36,152 nt of DNA from JAKLKS01 sp964370855 (GCA_964370855.1 CAYJMF010000046.1:1-36152); one strand, 5' to 3'. Positions 8,325 to 16,648 are shown, counted from the stretch's first letter. The notes: generated by a model from the sequence alone, not told the origin. Numbers and translations are program-made.

Positions 8325-8966
8325 CTACCCCCGCCCCGCCATCTCCTCCACGAGCCTCACGATCCTCCTCGCCAGCCGCTCCTTCCGGATCCCGGGGTGA
8401 TGCTCCACCTCCCCCCCGGGGAACAGGATCCGGTAGTCCGCCGCCGCCGCCTCGAAGGCCGCCGGCGAGCAGAGGCAGAGGGCGTCGAGCCGCTTCCGCG
8501 CCACCTTCTCCCGGGCCCCGGCGAGGGCCCTCTGGACCTCCACGGCGAAGCCCACGCAGAGGCGGCGCCCCTTCCGCCTCCCGGCCTCGGCGAGGATGTC
8601 GGGGTTGCGCCGGAGGGGGAGGTCGACCCGCTCCGGTCCCTTCTTCCACTTCCCGGCCCTCCGGCGGGCGGGGCGGTAGTCGGAGACGGCGGCGGTCATG
8701 ACGAGGGCGTCGGCCCCCCGGAAGGCGCCGAGGACCGCCCGGCGCATCTCCAGCGCGCTCACCACGCGGACGGTGCGGACCCCGGCGGGGGGGCGGAGGT
8801 GGGTGGGGCCGGCCACGAGGGTGACCCGGTGGCCCGCGGCCCTCGCGGCCTCGGCCACGGCGAACCCCATGCGGCCGCTGGAGGGGGAGGAGAGGAACCG
8901 CACCGCGTCGAGGTGCTCCCGGGTGGGGCCCGCGGAGACGACGAGGTGGAGGCGGCGGCGGACCAT
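8325..8966 (-). CDS. coaB: Phosphopantothenate-cysteine ligase (CoaB), separate from CoaC
   Basis: 213 aa. It corresponds to the C-terminal half of the usual CoaBC (Dfp) fusion, which joins cysteine to 4'-phosphopantothenate using CTP in coenzyme A synthesis. Family hallmarks are SAGPTREHLDAVRFLSS and SSGRMG near the N-terminus, and the AAVSDYRP block. The downstream K-xx-D motif is present (KRLDALCLCSP), but the usual IVAN/LNxP asparagine is not; it reads LCSP. The ATG at 8966 overlaps the coaC stop as TGATG, so translation is probably coupled. In most bacteria the two domains are one polypeptide; here they are in different frames. Either this is a genuine split or a one-base indel in the GC-rich junction created it. 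Confidence 0.85.
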   Translation of the reverse strand: MVRRRLHLVVSAGPTREHLDAVRFLSSPSSGRMGFAVAEAARAAGHRVTLVAGPTHLRPPAGVRTVRVVSALEMRRAVLGAFRGADALVMTAAVSDYRPARRRAGKWKKGPERVDLPLRRNPDILAEAGRRKGRRLCVGFAVEVQRALAGAREKVARKRLDALCLCSPAAFEAAAADYRILFPGGEVEHHPGIRKERLARRIVRLVEEMAGRG

Positions 8967-9580
8967 CAGCGGGGTGGCCGGCCCGGCCCCGTGGTCCGGT
9001 TCGGGGCCCGATTCGGCGCCCGCTTCGGCCGGGGGGCCCGGGCCCCGGCGGCGAGCATCTCCGCCACGGCGGCCTCGATCTCGGCGGGCTCCCGGAGGCG
9101 GCCCGTCCCCTCGTGGCCGCAGGCCACCTCCCCCTCGGCGGGGTCGAGGATGCGCCAGCCCACCATCTTCAGCCGGGCGACATTCTCCTGGACGAGGGGG
9201 TTGGCCCACATCCGGGGGTTCATGGCGGGGCAGCAGAGGACGGGGCTGCCGGCGGCGAGGAGCACCGTCGTCAGCATGTCGTCGGCGATGCCGTGGGCGG
9301 CCTTGCCGAGCAGGTTGGCCGTGGCCGGGGCGACGACCACGAGGTCGGCCCGGTCCGTGAGGTCCACGTGCTCCACGCGGGCCCACTCCTCCCGGTCCCA
9401 CAGGTTGGTGAGGACCGGGCGGCCCGTGAGGGTGGCGAAGGTGAGGGGGCCGACGAGCTCCGCCGCCCCCCGGGTCATCACCACCGTCACCTCGTGCCCC
9501 CCCTTGACGAGGCGGGAGCAGAGGTCCGCCGCCTTGTAGGCCGCGATGGAGCCGGTGACGCCGAGCAGGATCCGCGCCAT
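8966..9580 (-). CDS. coaC: Phosphopantothenoylcysteine decarboxylase (CoaC), separate from CoaB
   Basis: 204 aa flavoprotein domain of Dfp, which decarboxylates phosphopantothenoylcysteine to phosphopantetheine with FMN. Motifs in order: GVTGSIAAYKA at the N-terminus, VEHVDL with the family histidine, APATANLLGKAAHGIADD, PAMNPRMW (the PXMNXXMW substrate clamp) and ACGHEGTGRL with the active-site cysteine. The last 25 or so residues (ARAPRPKRAPNRAPNR...) are a low-complexity tail from a degenerate 12-bp repeat, exactly where CoaB would normally continue. A GGAGG box precedes the ATG. Downstream of rpoZ by 72 bp; the order gmk-rpoZ-coaBC is widely conserved. Confidence 0.93.
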   Translation of the reverse strand: MARILLGVTGSIAAYKAADLCSRLVKGGHEVTVVMTRGAAELVGPLTFATLTGRPVLTNLWDREEWARVEHVDLTDRADLVVVAPATANLLGKAAHGIADDMLTTVLLAAGSPVLCCPAMNPRMWANPLVQENVARLKMVGWRILDPAEGEVACGHEGTGRLREPAEIEAAVAEMLAAGARAPRPKRAPNRAPNRTTGPGRPPR

Positions 9581-9652
9581 GGGAGCGCCCTCCCCGTCGG
9601 GGTTCCCGGCGGGGGGGCGGGCCGCGCCCGCACCCCCCGCCGGAGAAGGAGG

Positions 9653-9928
9653 CTAGAAGGTGGCCGGGGGCCCCGCGGGACCCTTCGGACCCTCCTCCGA
9701 CGCCGGCTCCGTCACCGGGAGGTCGGGGGAGTCGTCGGCGACGAGGTTGATCTCGCCGCGCTCGATCTCCGCGATGACGCGCTCGATGGGCTCCCGGTTC
9801 CCCTCCAGGGGACGGGCGGAGCCGCGGACGACCTCCTGCAGGCGCCTCTGGATGAGGGCGGTCAGGCGGAAGCGCCCGCCGACCTTCCGATCCAGCTCCT
9901 CGACCTTGCGGACCATTTCCAGGCTCAT
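9653..9928 (-). CDS. rpoZ: RNA polymerase omega subunit
   Basis: 91 aa. Omega helps assemble and stabilise RNA polymerase by binding beta-prime. The core DRKVGGRFRLTALIQRRLQE, followed by ARPL and IAEIERGEI, is of the form I associate with Planctomycetota rather than the proteobacterial 'RFELVLVAAKRARQL' form; this is one of the few taxonomic hints here. The position between gmk and coaC is the standard omega locus. Its ATG overlaps the gmk stop (ATGA), indicating coupling. The last 25 or so residues are Pro/Gly/Glu-rich and poorly conserved. Confidence 0.85.
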   Translation of the reverse strand: MSLEMVRKVEELDRKVGGRFRLTALIQRRLQEVVRGSARPLEGNREPIERVIAEIERGEINLVADDSPDLPVTEPASEEGPKGPAGPPATF

Positions 9929-10494
9929 GGGTGAATCCTCCTCGCTTCGATGAACGCCGCGATCCCTTCGACCGCTTCCGCCACGTCCCGATTCTCGACC
10001 TCCAGGTCGAACCGGTGCTTCTGCTCCAGCTCGGCCCGGGCGACCTCGAGGCGCCGGCGGAACTCCGCCGGCCCCTCGGTGCCGCGATGCTCGAGACGCC
10101 TTTCCAGCTCCTCCATCGACGGGGGCAGGAGGATGATCGTCGCCACCGGGAGCCCCGACCGCCTCAGGCTCTCGGCCCCCTGCACGTCGATGTTCAGCAG
10201 GCAGACCTCGCCGCGGGCAAGCACGGCCTCGACCCCGTCCCGCGGCGTCCCGTAATGGTTCCCGTGCACCGTCGCGTGCTCCAGGAACCGGCCCTTCGCT
10301 ACGTCCTTCTCGAACTCCTCCCTCGACAGGAAGAGGTAGTCCACGCCGTCCTTCTCCGACCCCCGGGGCGCCCGGGTGGTGGCCGTGATGCTGCGCCGGT
10401 ACCCCGGGAGCCGGAGGAGCCCTTCGATCACCGTCGTCTTCCCGACCCCCGAGGGGCCCGAGATGACCGCCACGATGCCGCCGCGCGCTCCCAT
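9925..10494 (-). CDS. gmk: Guanylate kinase
   Basis: 189 aa, normal length for the family. It phosphorylates GMP to GDP using ATP. The P-loop GPSGVGKTT is at about 13-21. The GMP-binding block TRAPRGSEKDGVDYLFLSREEFE and FLEHATVHGNHYGTP follow, then LNIDVQGAESLR, and the lid region ending with the RLEVARAELE helix. It lies 46 bp after yicC, and its stop overlaps rpoZ. The yicC-gmk-rpoZ-coaBC order is a familiar bacterial cluster, supporting the assignments of all four. Confidence 0.96.
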   Translation of the reverse strand: MGARGGIVAVISGPSGVGKTTVIEGLLRLPGYRRSITATTRAPRGSEKDGVDYLFLSREEFEKDVAKGRFLEHATVHGNHYGTPRDGVEAVLARGEVCLLNIDVQGAESLRRSGLPVATIILLPPSMEELERRLEHRGTEGPAEFRRRLEVARAELEQKHRFDLEVENRDVAEAVEGIAAFIEARRIHP

Positions 10495-10540
10495 GCCGTC
10501 CGCTCCCGCAGCCCCGACGCCCGCGCCCGCCCGCTCCTCG

Positions 10541-11425
10541 CTACTCGATGTTCGCCGCCTGCTCCTTCATCCGGTCCACCTCGACCTTCATGTCCACCAC
10601 CGCCGCCGCCGAGGCCGCGTCCTGGCTCTTGGAGCCGATGGTGTTCACCTCGCGCAGCATCTCCTGCAGGAGGAAGTCGAGCCGGCGTCCGGTCTCGCCC
10701 TCCCCGTCGCAGGCGTCGCGGAAGGCGCCGAGGTGGGTCTTCAGCCGGGTCACCTCCTCCGTCACGTCGCCGCGGTCCGCGAGGAGGACGACCTCCCGGG
10801 CCACGGCGTCGCGCAGCGCCGACTCGCGGCCCTCGAGGACCTCGTCGAGGCGCTTGCGCAGCCTCTCCTTCGCCGCCGCCGCGGCGGCGGGGGCCCGGCG
10901 GCGCACCTTCTCCAGGCCCTTCCCGATGCGGCGGAGCCGCTTCTCGAAGTCCTTCCGGAGGGTCTTCCCCTCGGCGGCCCGGGAGGCGTCGAGGTCCTTG
11001 AGGGCGGCGTCCAGGGCCTCCGCCGCCGTCACCCCGAGGGCCTCCTCCCCCTCCTCCCCGACGGGGGTCGTCATGACCACGCCGGGAAGGGAGGCCACCA
11101 GGGCGAGGTCCGGCTGGCCGGGGAGGCCGAGCTCCGAGGCCATCCCGGCGAGGTCGCCGGCGTACTTCCGGGCGAGGTCCATGTCCACCAGGGTGCCTTC
11201 CGCCTGCGCCGCCCGCTCCACGCGGAGGATCCCGTTGACGGAGCCCCGCGCGAGGACCGCGCGGACCCGCGCCTCGAGGTCGGCCTCCCGGGCCGAGAGG
11301 GAGGGGGGGATCCGGAGGGAGACCTTGAGCTGGCGGTGGTTGAAGGAGCGGAGCTCGCACGAGACGGACCCCGCGGGCCCCTCGCGCGTCGCCGTCCCGA
11401 ACCCCGTCATGCTCTTCATGGCCAT
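10541..11425 (-). CDS. yicC: YicC family protein (endoribonuclease-type)
   Basis: 294 aa. It shows the family N-terminus KSMTGFGTATRE and the diagnostic C-terminus (LQEMLREVNTIGSKSQDA ... EVDRMKEQAANIE). E. coli YicC and B. subtilis YloC are described as endoribonucleases linked to stationary phase and small-RNA turnover. The first ATG (11425) is followed by an in-frame ATG at 11419; the second gives the more usual family start. It begins 7 nt after the secG stop and precedes gmk by 46 bp. Confidence 0.93.
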   Translation of the reverse strand: MAMKSMTGFGTATREGPAGSVSCELRSFNHRQLKVSLRIPPSLSAREADLEARVRAVLARGSVNGILRVERAAQAEGTLVDMDLARKYAGDLAGMASELGLPGQPDLALVASLPGVVMTTPVGEEGEEALGVTAAEALDAALKDLDASRAAEGKTLRKDFEKRLRRIGKGLEKVRRRAPAAAAAAKERLRKRLDEVLEGRESALRDAVAREVVLLADRGDVTEEVTRLKTHLGAFRDACDGEGETGRRLDFLLQEMLREVNTIGSKSQDAASAAAVVDMKVEVDRMKEQAANIE

Positions 11426-11432
11426 CGGGGGG

Positions 11433-11912
11433 CTACTTGCCGTCCCCGGGCTTCTCTTCGCCGGACCCGTCCTTCACGGGGGCCTTCTCGGGGACCTTCT
11501 CGGGCTCCTTCTCCGGCTCTTTCACGGGCTCGCCGCCGGCTCCGCCCGGCGTGACGACGTCGCCGCCTCCGGCCCCGCCGGGCAGCACCGCGTCGGCCTT
11601 GCCCTTCTTCACGGGGATGGTGCTCGAGAGGGACTTCCCGAAGGAGAGGGCGTGGGCGAGGCCCGACACCAGGAACATCCCCGCCAGGAACAGCGTCACC
11701 TTGTTGACGCCCCCGGTGGAGACGCCGAAGGTCTCCGCGCCCTGCCCGCCCAGCGCCGAGGCGAGGCCCCCTCCCTTGCCCTCCTGGAGGAGCACGATCA
11801 CCATCAGCAGGATCGCCGAGACGAAGAACAGGGTGCGGAAGGTGTAGACCAGGACGTCGTTGAGGACGCTGGCCGTCACCAGGGAGTCGGGGGAGAGGAG
11901 CAGGTGCTGCAT
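11433..11912 (-). CDS. secG: Preprotein translocase subunit SecG
   Basis: 159 aa. Two hydrophobic helices (about 20-43 and 70-90) flank the SecG signature LLQEGKGGGLASALGG (41-56) and the ETFGVSTGG loop. SecG is the small auxiliary subunit of the SecYEG channel and speeds SecA-driven export. The C-terminal 60 or so residues extend beyond the normal family end: a Gly-rich stretch and then Lys/Glu/Pro repeats (EPEKEPEKVPEKAPVK), probably a disordered cytosolic tail. The ATG at 11912 overlaps the tpiA stop as TGATG. The tpiA-secG pairing is common in bacteria. Confidence 0.93.
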   Translation of the reverse strand: MQHLLLSPDSLVTASVLNDVLVYTFRTLFFVSAILLMVIVLLQEGKGGGLASALGGQGAETFGVSTGGVNKVTLFLAGMFLVSGLAHALSFGKSLSSTIPVKKGKADAVLPGGAGGGDVVTPGGAGGEPVKEPEKEPEKVPEKAPVKDGSGEEKPGDGK

Positions 11913-12712
11913 CAATGGCCTCCAGGGCCGGCGTCCGCCCAGCGGGGGCACGCCGCCTTCACGATGGCGGCGAAAGCCGCCGCCTCCAGGGACGCGCCGC
12001 CGACGAGCGCCCCGTCCACCCCCGGTGCGGAGAGCAGGGCCTCCGCGTTGCCGGGGTTCACGCTGCCGCCGTACAGGACGCGGACGGCGGACGCCGCCGC
12101 CGCGCCGAGACCCTTCGCGAGGGCCTCCCTCACCACCCGGTGGCCGGCGGCGGCCTGCTCCGGGACGGCGTTGCGGCCCGTGCCGATGGCCCAGACCGGC
12201 TCGTAGGCGACCTCGAGGCGGGTCGCCGCGGGGCCGTCGAGGCCCGCCACGGCGGCCTCGACCTGCCTCGCGAGGACCTCGGCGGTGCGGCCGGCGTCCC
12301 GCTCCGCGAGGGTCTCGCCCACGCAGAGGACGGGCCGGAGCCCCGCCGCCAGGGCCGCACGCACCCGGGCCGCCACGGCGGCGTCGTCCTCGCCGAAGAG
12401 GCGCCGCCGTTCGGAGTGGCCGCAGAGGACGAAGGTGCAGCCCCAGGCCGCCAGCGCCGGGGCCGCGGTCTCGCCGGTGAAGGCCCCCTTCCCCTCGGCG
12501 TGGCAGGACTGGGCGCCGAGGAGGATCCCCGTGCCGGAGAGGGCCCCGGCCACGGGGGCGAGGGCGGTGTGTGGGGGGAGGACGGCGACCTCCACGTTCC
12601 CCGGGGGGAGGGCGGCCACGGCGGCGGCGATGCCGCGGGCGAGGTCGGCCCCGTCGGGACCGCCGTGGTGCATCTTCCAGTTCCCCATGACGAGGGGGGG
12701 GCGGGCCAGCAT
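11912..12712 (-). CDS. tpiA: Triosephosphate isomerase
   Basis: 266 aa. It interconverts dihydroxyacetone phosphate and glyceraldehyde 3-phosphate. N11 and K13 (GNWKMH), H99 (CGHSERR), E171 (AYEPVWAIGTG) and the phosphate-gripping YGGSVNPGN are all present, in the family's usual spacing. The ATG at 12712 places K13 at its canonical number and gives normal length, so the gene is probably complete although its start is only 8 bp from an assembly gap. The open frame continues through the gap, but that is poly-C translation. The downstream overlap with secG indicates coupling. Confidence 0.96.
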   Translation of the reverse strand: MLARPPLVMGNWKMHHGGPDGADLARGIAAAVAALPPGNVEVAVLPPHTALAPVAGALSGTGILLGAQSCHAEGKGAFTGETAAPALAAWGCTFVLCGHSERRRLFGEDDAAVAARVRAALAAGLRPVLCVGETLAERDAGRTAEVLARQVEAAVAGLDGPAATRLEVAYEPVWAIGTGRNAVPEQAAAGHRVVREALAKGLGAAAASAVRVLYGGSVNPGNAEALLSAPGVDGALVGGASLEAAAFAAIVKAACPRWADAGPGGH

Positions 12713-12719
12713 CGTGGGG

Positions 12720-13817
<1,098 letters not shown>

Positions 13818-13895
13818 GGGATCCCCAGGGTCGAAACCCTCGATCGTAGGCCGCCGGGGCGCCCCGCGGGGAGAAAAAGGGGGGAGGCGAGGCGA

Positions 13896-14026
13896 GGAGA
13901 GTCGGGGAGAGTCGGGGACGTTCTCAAGTTATAAAGTTATTCCGCGCCACCCCCCTCCGACCTCAAGGAGGGGGTCGTAGAATAACTTTATAACTTGAGA
14001 ACGTCCCCGACTCTCCCCGACTCTCC
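13896..14026. repeat. Long hairpin repeat, family 1, copy 1 (47-bp perfect arms)
   Basis: Positions 13896-13942 are perfectly complementary to 13980-14026, with a 37-nt loop that contains its own C-rich/G-rich stem. The outer arm has a duplicated GAGAGTCGGG word; the inner arm starts GGGGACGTTCTC and is AT-rich. The 29-nt arm core (13914-13942) is identical to 25482-25510. It sits between the aroF start and the gspK stop. GGGGACG-based hairpins of this kind are typical of REP elements mobilised by RAYT (Y1) transposases, but no such transposase is in the window. Confidence 0.92.
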
Positions 14027-14030
14027 CCGC

Positions 14031-15401
14031 TCACTCCTCCTCCCCCTCCTTCTTCGGTTCGTCTTCGAACCTCGGGTCGTCGCGCTCCTCGCGGAGGAGG
14101 GTGGTGTACCCCTTGGAGTCGGCGGTCCGGCGGATGATGAAGCGGACCTGCTTGCGGGCCGGCTCCTCCTGGGACTCGAGCTGGATCTTGGCGTAGAGGT
14201 CGACGGAGAACGTGTTCCCCGAGAAGGCGGCCACGCCGGGGTAGGCGCGCTTGGGATCGCCCAGGGCCTCGGCCAGCCCGTCCACCTTCTTGATCTGCTC
14301 GTCGCCCTCGAAGACCTGCTTGTCGGGAGTGGTCTCGGCCTCCGTGTCCCCGGTGGCGGGCTCGGCATCCTCGGCGGCGCCCTCGCGGAACTCCCGGATC
14401 TTCGCCACCAGCCCCCGCTCGTTGTCCTGGTCCTGGTCCAGCCTGAAGAGGGTCGCGAGGACCGGGGGTTCGGCGGTGTTGATGTTGATCTTCAGCCAGG
14501 AGTCCGGCTCGACCACGGGCTTGCCCTGCTTGTCCGTCCCCCAGGCGGACCCGCTCCACAGGGTCACGTACCGGAGGAGGCCGGGGAACTCCTCGGGCTT
14601 CTCCGCGTTCTCCGGGTCCTCCTCCCACGCCAGGACGTCCTCCATGACCCGGGTGGTGTAGAGGATCTCCGTGGCGCCGTACCCGGCGTCGTCCACGGTG
14701 AAGCCCTCCACGTTGAGGAGCTCGTCGGGCGTGAGGAGCCGCCACGGCTTCCCGGGGAGCGGGATCTTCCCCCGCTCCCCCTCCCCCGGGGCCGGCCGGT
14801 CGAGGTACTTCACCACGGCCTCCACGAGCTGCTCCGCCTTGGTGCGGGAGATGTCGAGGGGGGTGTTCTCGCGGAACCGGTCGATGAGGATGGCGAGCCG
14901 CTCCCTCGCCTCCTCCCGCCTGGCCTTGTCGGAGTGGAGGAGGAGGTTGAGGTTGAACTTCCGCTCCTCGTCCTCGATGGTGCGGGTGATGGTCACCCCG
15001 GCGGTGTCCCCGAGGACGTTGGAGGGCTCGTCGTCCTCCCCCCCGGGGGGCGGTTCGAAGGCGTCCTCCCCCGTCCCGGGCTCGGCGGGGTCGGCGAACT
15101 CCTCCTTCACCCACCGGTCGTTGACGGAGTCGGTCTTGTTCTCCTTCCCGTCGTAGAGGATCTGGGCGGCGCAGATCTGGAAGCGGCCCTCGATGGCGGC
15201 GTCCATGAGGAAGTCGTTGGAGGCGTTGGAGGCGGACCGCCGGGCCGTGGACGCGGTGAGGGAGATGTCCACCATCAGCACCGCCACGATGAACAGGACC
15301 ACGAGGACGATGAGGAGGGCGACCCCGGACTGGCCGGGGGGGGAGTCCGGCGGGGGAAGTGTGCGGGATCGGGGAGGTGTCGGCCGCTCCATGCACGCCA
15401 T
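14031..15401 (-). CDS. gspK: Type II secretion minor pseudopilin GspK-like
   Basis: 456 aa. A short leader is followed by the prepilin-type hydrophobic helix GQSGVALLIVLVVLFIVAVL (about 23-42). GspK is the large minor pseudopilin that caps the pseudopilus with GspI and GspJ. The KININTAEPPVLATLF block matches the 'N-NTA---L--L' SAM-like domain of GspK, and EERKFNLN is the usual segment after the helix. The body is enlarged by acidic Gly/Pro insertions. The start ATG at 15401 has an alternative at 15392. No other secretion genes are adjacent, which is unusual because gspK normally follows gspJ. The stop lies 5 nt from the long palindrome. Confidence 0.8.
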   Translation of the reverse strand: MACMERPTPPRSRTLPPPDSPPGQSGVALLIVLVVLFIVAVLMVDISLTASTARRSASNASNDFLMDAAIEGRFQICAAQILYDGKENKTDSVNDRWVKEEFADPAEPGTGEDAFEPPPGGEDDEPSNVLGDTAGVTITRTIEDEERKFNLNLLLHSDKARREEARERLAILIDRFRENTPLDISRTKAEQLVEAVVKYLDRPAPGEGERGKIPLPGKPWRLLTPDELLNVEGFTVDDAGYGATEILYTTRVMEDVLAWEEDPENAEKPEEFPGLLRYVTLWSGSAWGTDKQGKPVVEPDSWLKININTAEPPVLATLFRLDQDQDNERGLVAKIREFREGAAEDAEPATGDTEAETTPDKQVFEGDEQIKKVDGLAEALGDPKRAYPGVAAFSGNTFSVDLYAKIQLESQEEPARKQVRFIIRRTADSKGYTTLLREERDDPRFEDEPKKEGEEE

Positions 15402-15429
15402 TAGACGACCCGCCCGTGGAGGGGCCCCG

Positions 15430-15462
15430 CTTTCCCCGGAGGAGGGGTGGCGCCGGGGAAAG
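15430..15462. promoter_or_regulatory. 10-bp dyad between divergent gspK and pgsA
   Basis: CTTTCCCCGG at 15430-15439 and CCGGGGAAAG at 15453-15462 are perfect inverted repeats, 13 nt apart, within the 88-bp gap between the divergent starts of gspK and pgsA. Partial complementarity continues outward. The position suits a shared operator or an RNA hairpin in the pgsA leader. No regulator can be named. Confidence 0.4.
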
Positions 15463-15489
15463 GGGTCCGCTCCCCGGGGGTGGGCTAGG

Positions 15490-16173
15490 ATGGCCCCGGT
15501 GCAGGAGACCGTCGCGGACCGTCCGAAGGCGTTCACCGACGCGGTCCCCGGAAGGAAGGGGATCCGGGTGGCGAATCTCCTCACCCTCTCCCGCATCGCC
15601 CTCGCCCCGGTCTTCGTCTGGGCCTTCCTCCAGGGGCACGTGGACGGGCACGCCCGCTGGGCGCAGTGGACGGCGCTCCTCGTGGCGGTCTCCTTCGAGC
15701 TGACCGACGCCTTCGACGGCTGGGTGGCGCGGGCCCGGGGCGAGGTGAGCGATTTCGGGAAGATCCTCGACCCGCTGGCCGACGGCATCGCCCGGTTCAC
15801 GGTGTTCGTCTGCTTCCTCCTCGCGGGGTACGCGGCCATCTGGACGGTGCTCATCGTCTTCTGGCGGGACGCCGTGGTCTCGACGCTGCGGGTGCTCGCG
15901 GCGGGGCAGAACGTCGTCCTGGCGGCGCGGCCCGCGGGGAAGGCGAAGGCGGTGGTGCAGGCCGTGGGGATCCTCTCCATCCTCGTGTTCGGGGTGGTGG
16001 AGGCCTTCCCGCCGAACGGGGTGGGGGGGCTCTTCCTCTGGCACGTGGACGACGCGGCCCACCACCGGGAGATCGCCCGCTGGATCATGTGGGGGATCGC
16101 GCTGGTGACGGCGGTCTCCCTCGTGGACTACCTGCGGGGGAACCGGGAGATCCTGCGGAAGCTGGACATCTGA
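15490..16173 (+). CDS. pgsA: CDP-diacylglycerol-glycerol-3-phosphate phosphatidyltransferase
   Basis: 227 aa integral membrane enzyme. The CDP-alcohol phosphotransferase signature D-xx-DG-xx-AR-(8x)-G-xxx-D-xxx-D is exact: D73, D76, G77, A80, R81, G90, D94, D98. Several hydrophobic helices follow. The N-terminal NLLTLSRIALAPVF segment and the central WRDAVVSTLRVLA segment fit PgsA, which makes phosphatidylglycerophosphate; other alcohol acceptors cannot be excluded. The ATG at 15490 has a weak site. A GTG at 15568 with GGAAGG upstream would give a start closer to the family norm, removing 26 poorly conserved residues. It is transcribed away from gspK and followed at once by a 41-bp-arm hairpin that may end transcription. 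Confidence 0.88.
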   Translation: MAPVQETVADRPKAFTDAVPGRKGIRVANLLTLSRIALAPVFVWAFLQGHVDGHARWAQWTALLVAVSFELTDAFDGWVARARGEVSDFGKILDPLADGIARFTVFVCFLLAGYAAIWTVLIVFWRDAVVSTLRVLAAGQNVVLAARPAGKAKAVVQAVGILSILVFGVVEAFPPNGVGGLFLWHVDDAAHHREIARWIMWGIALVTAVSLVDYLRGNREILRKLDI

Positions 16174-16179
16174 AGGCAG

Positions 16180-16286
16180 GGGGATACGGTACCCGACCCG
16201 TTTCATCGGGGTTGGGGCGAAGGTCTCCCATCCAAGGGGGAATCGTCGCCCCAACCCCGATGAAACGGGTCGGGTACCGTATCCCC
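16180..16286. repeat. Hairpin repeat, family 2 (41-bp perfect arms)
   Basis: Positions 16180-16220 are perfectly complementary to 16246-16286 with a 25-nt loop. The left arm begins GGGGATACGGTACCCGACCC. It lies 7 nt after the pgsA stop and could also act as its terminator. A degenerate copy of the inner-to-outer part of the right arm (about 22 of 27 positions by eye) forms the first codons of the HAD gene at 21882. Perfect arms of this length point to recent insertion or strong constraint. Confidence 0.92.
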
Positions 16287-16308
16287 GTATCCCCTCCGCC
16301 CCGCCCCC

Positions 16309-16317
16309 GGAATCGAA
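16309..16317 (+). repeat. GGAATCGAA intergenic motif, copy 2
   Basis: The nonamer follows a C run and is directly succeeded by the GC hairpin at 16318-16345. Read on the - strand, GGTTCGATTCC flanked by CCCGG/CCGGG mimics a tRNA T-arm, but no acceptor, anticodon or D arm fits around it. Confidence 0.45.
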
Positions 16318-16443
16318 CCGGGCGGCGGGTTTCCCCGCCGCCCGGCGTACTTCTCCAGTCTCGTCGGCCCCGAAACGGTGGGCGATCCGTCGATCGCTCC
16401 GCTACCGGGGCCACCTCCGGACTAGATGCATGGATCACCTCCT
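16318..16443 (-). other. Candidate structured leader RNA with a 9-codon ORF
   Basis: Within the 525-bp gene-free stretch after pgsA, the - strand reads AGGAGGTGATCC (16443-16432), then ATG at 16431 and a 9-codon frame (MHLVRRWPR) ending at TAG, 16404-16402. Two stable stems follow: a compound hairpin, 16366-16412 (GGCCC/GGGCC, CGGT/ACCG, GCGATC/GATCGC), which overlaps the end of the frame, and a perfect 12-bp stem, 16318-16345, capped by GAAA. On the + strand the same spot reads TGGATCACCTCCT, identical to the conserved 3' end of 16S rRNA. This could be a leader peptide with an attenuator, a small RNA, or coincidence. No - strand gene follows until gspK. Confidence 0.25.
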
Positions 16444-16648
16444 CTCCTGGTCAGGACTCGCCTCCGACGCCGCGGTTCCGGACGCGGGGTCTCGGGCCTC
16501 CCGCCACGCCGCGCGCGACCGCGCGGCTCACAGGTGTGGGTCTGCGGTGTCCGCTGTCCCTTCCCGGCCCTCCCCTTTTTGCCGCGGGACGCGCGGGTTC
16601 GCGTCCCCTCGAAAAGGCCATCGGCAGGTGGGGGCGGCGTCTGAAGAT
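16444..16648. other. Remainder of the gene-free stretch before the A-B array
   Basis: Together with the hairpins to its left, this completes the gap between pgsA and gene A1. The one clear structure is an extended hairpin at 16574-16617: CCTTTT pairs with AAAAGG outside, and GGGACGCG (16586-16593) with CGCGTCCC (16600-16607) inside. I see no open frame with a ribosome binding site and coding character, and no tRNA. The promoter of the array probably lies here, but I cannot place it. Confidence 0.5.

Noticed and set aside
16306..16420. tRNA (possibly tRNA-Sec or tRNA-Ser) on the - strand, suggested by GGTTCGATTCC
   Set aside because: A T-arm can be drawn, but its 5' strand is part of a 12-bp hairpin, the acceptor stem does not pair well, and no anticodon loop with U33 is found. 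Likewise at 2351 and 29765.
16085..16438. 117-codon - strand frame starting GTG at 16438
   Set aside because: Runs across the family 2 hairpin and into pgsA antisense; Arg/Pro/Gly low complexity. The better-placed ATG at 16431 gives a different, nine-codon frame.
16431..16443. 3' end of a 16S rRNA gene
   Set aside because: Only 13 nt match; the preceding sequence has none of the conserved helix 44/45 region. Kept only as a motif-level finding.
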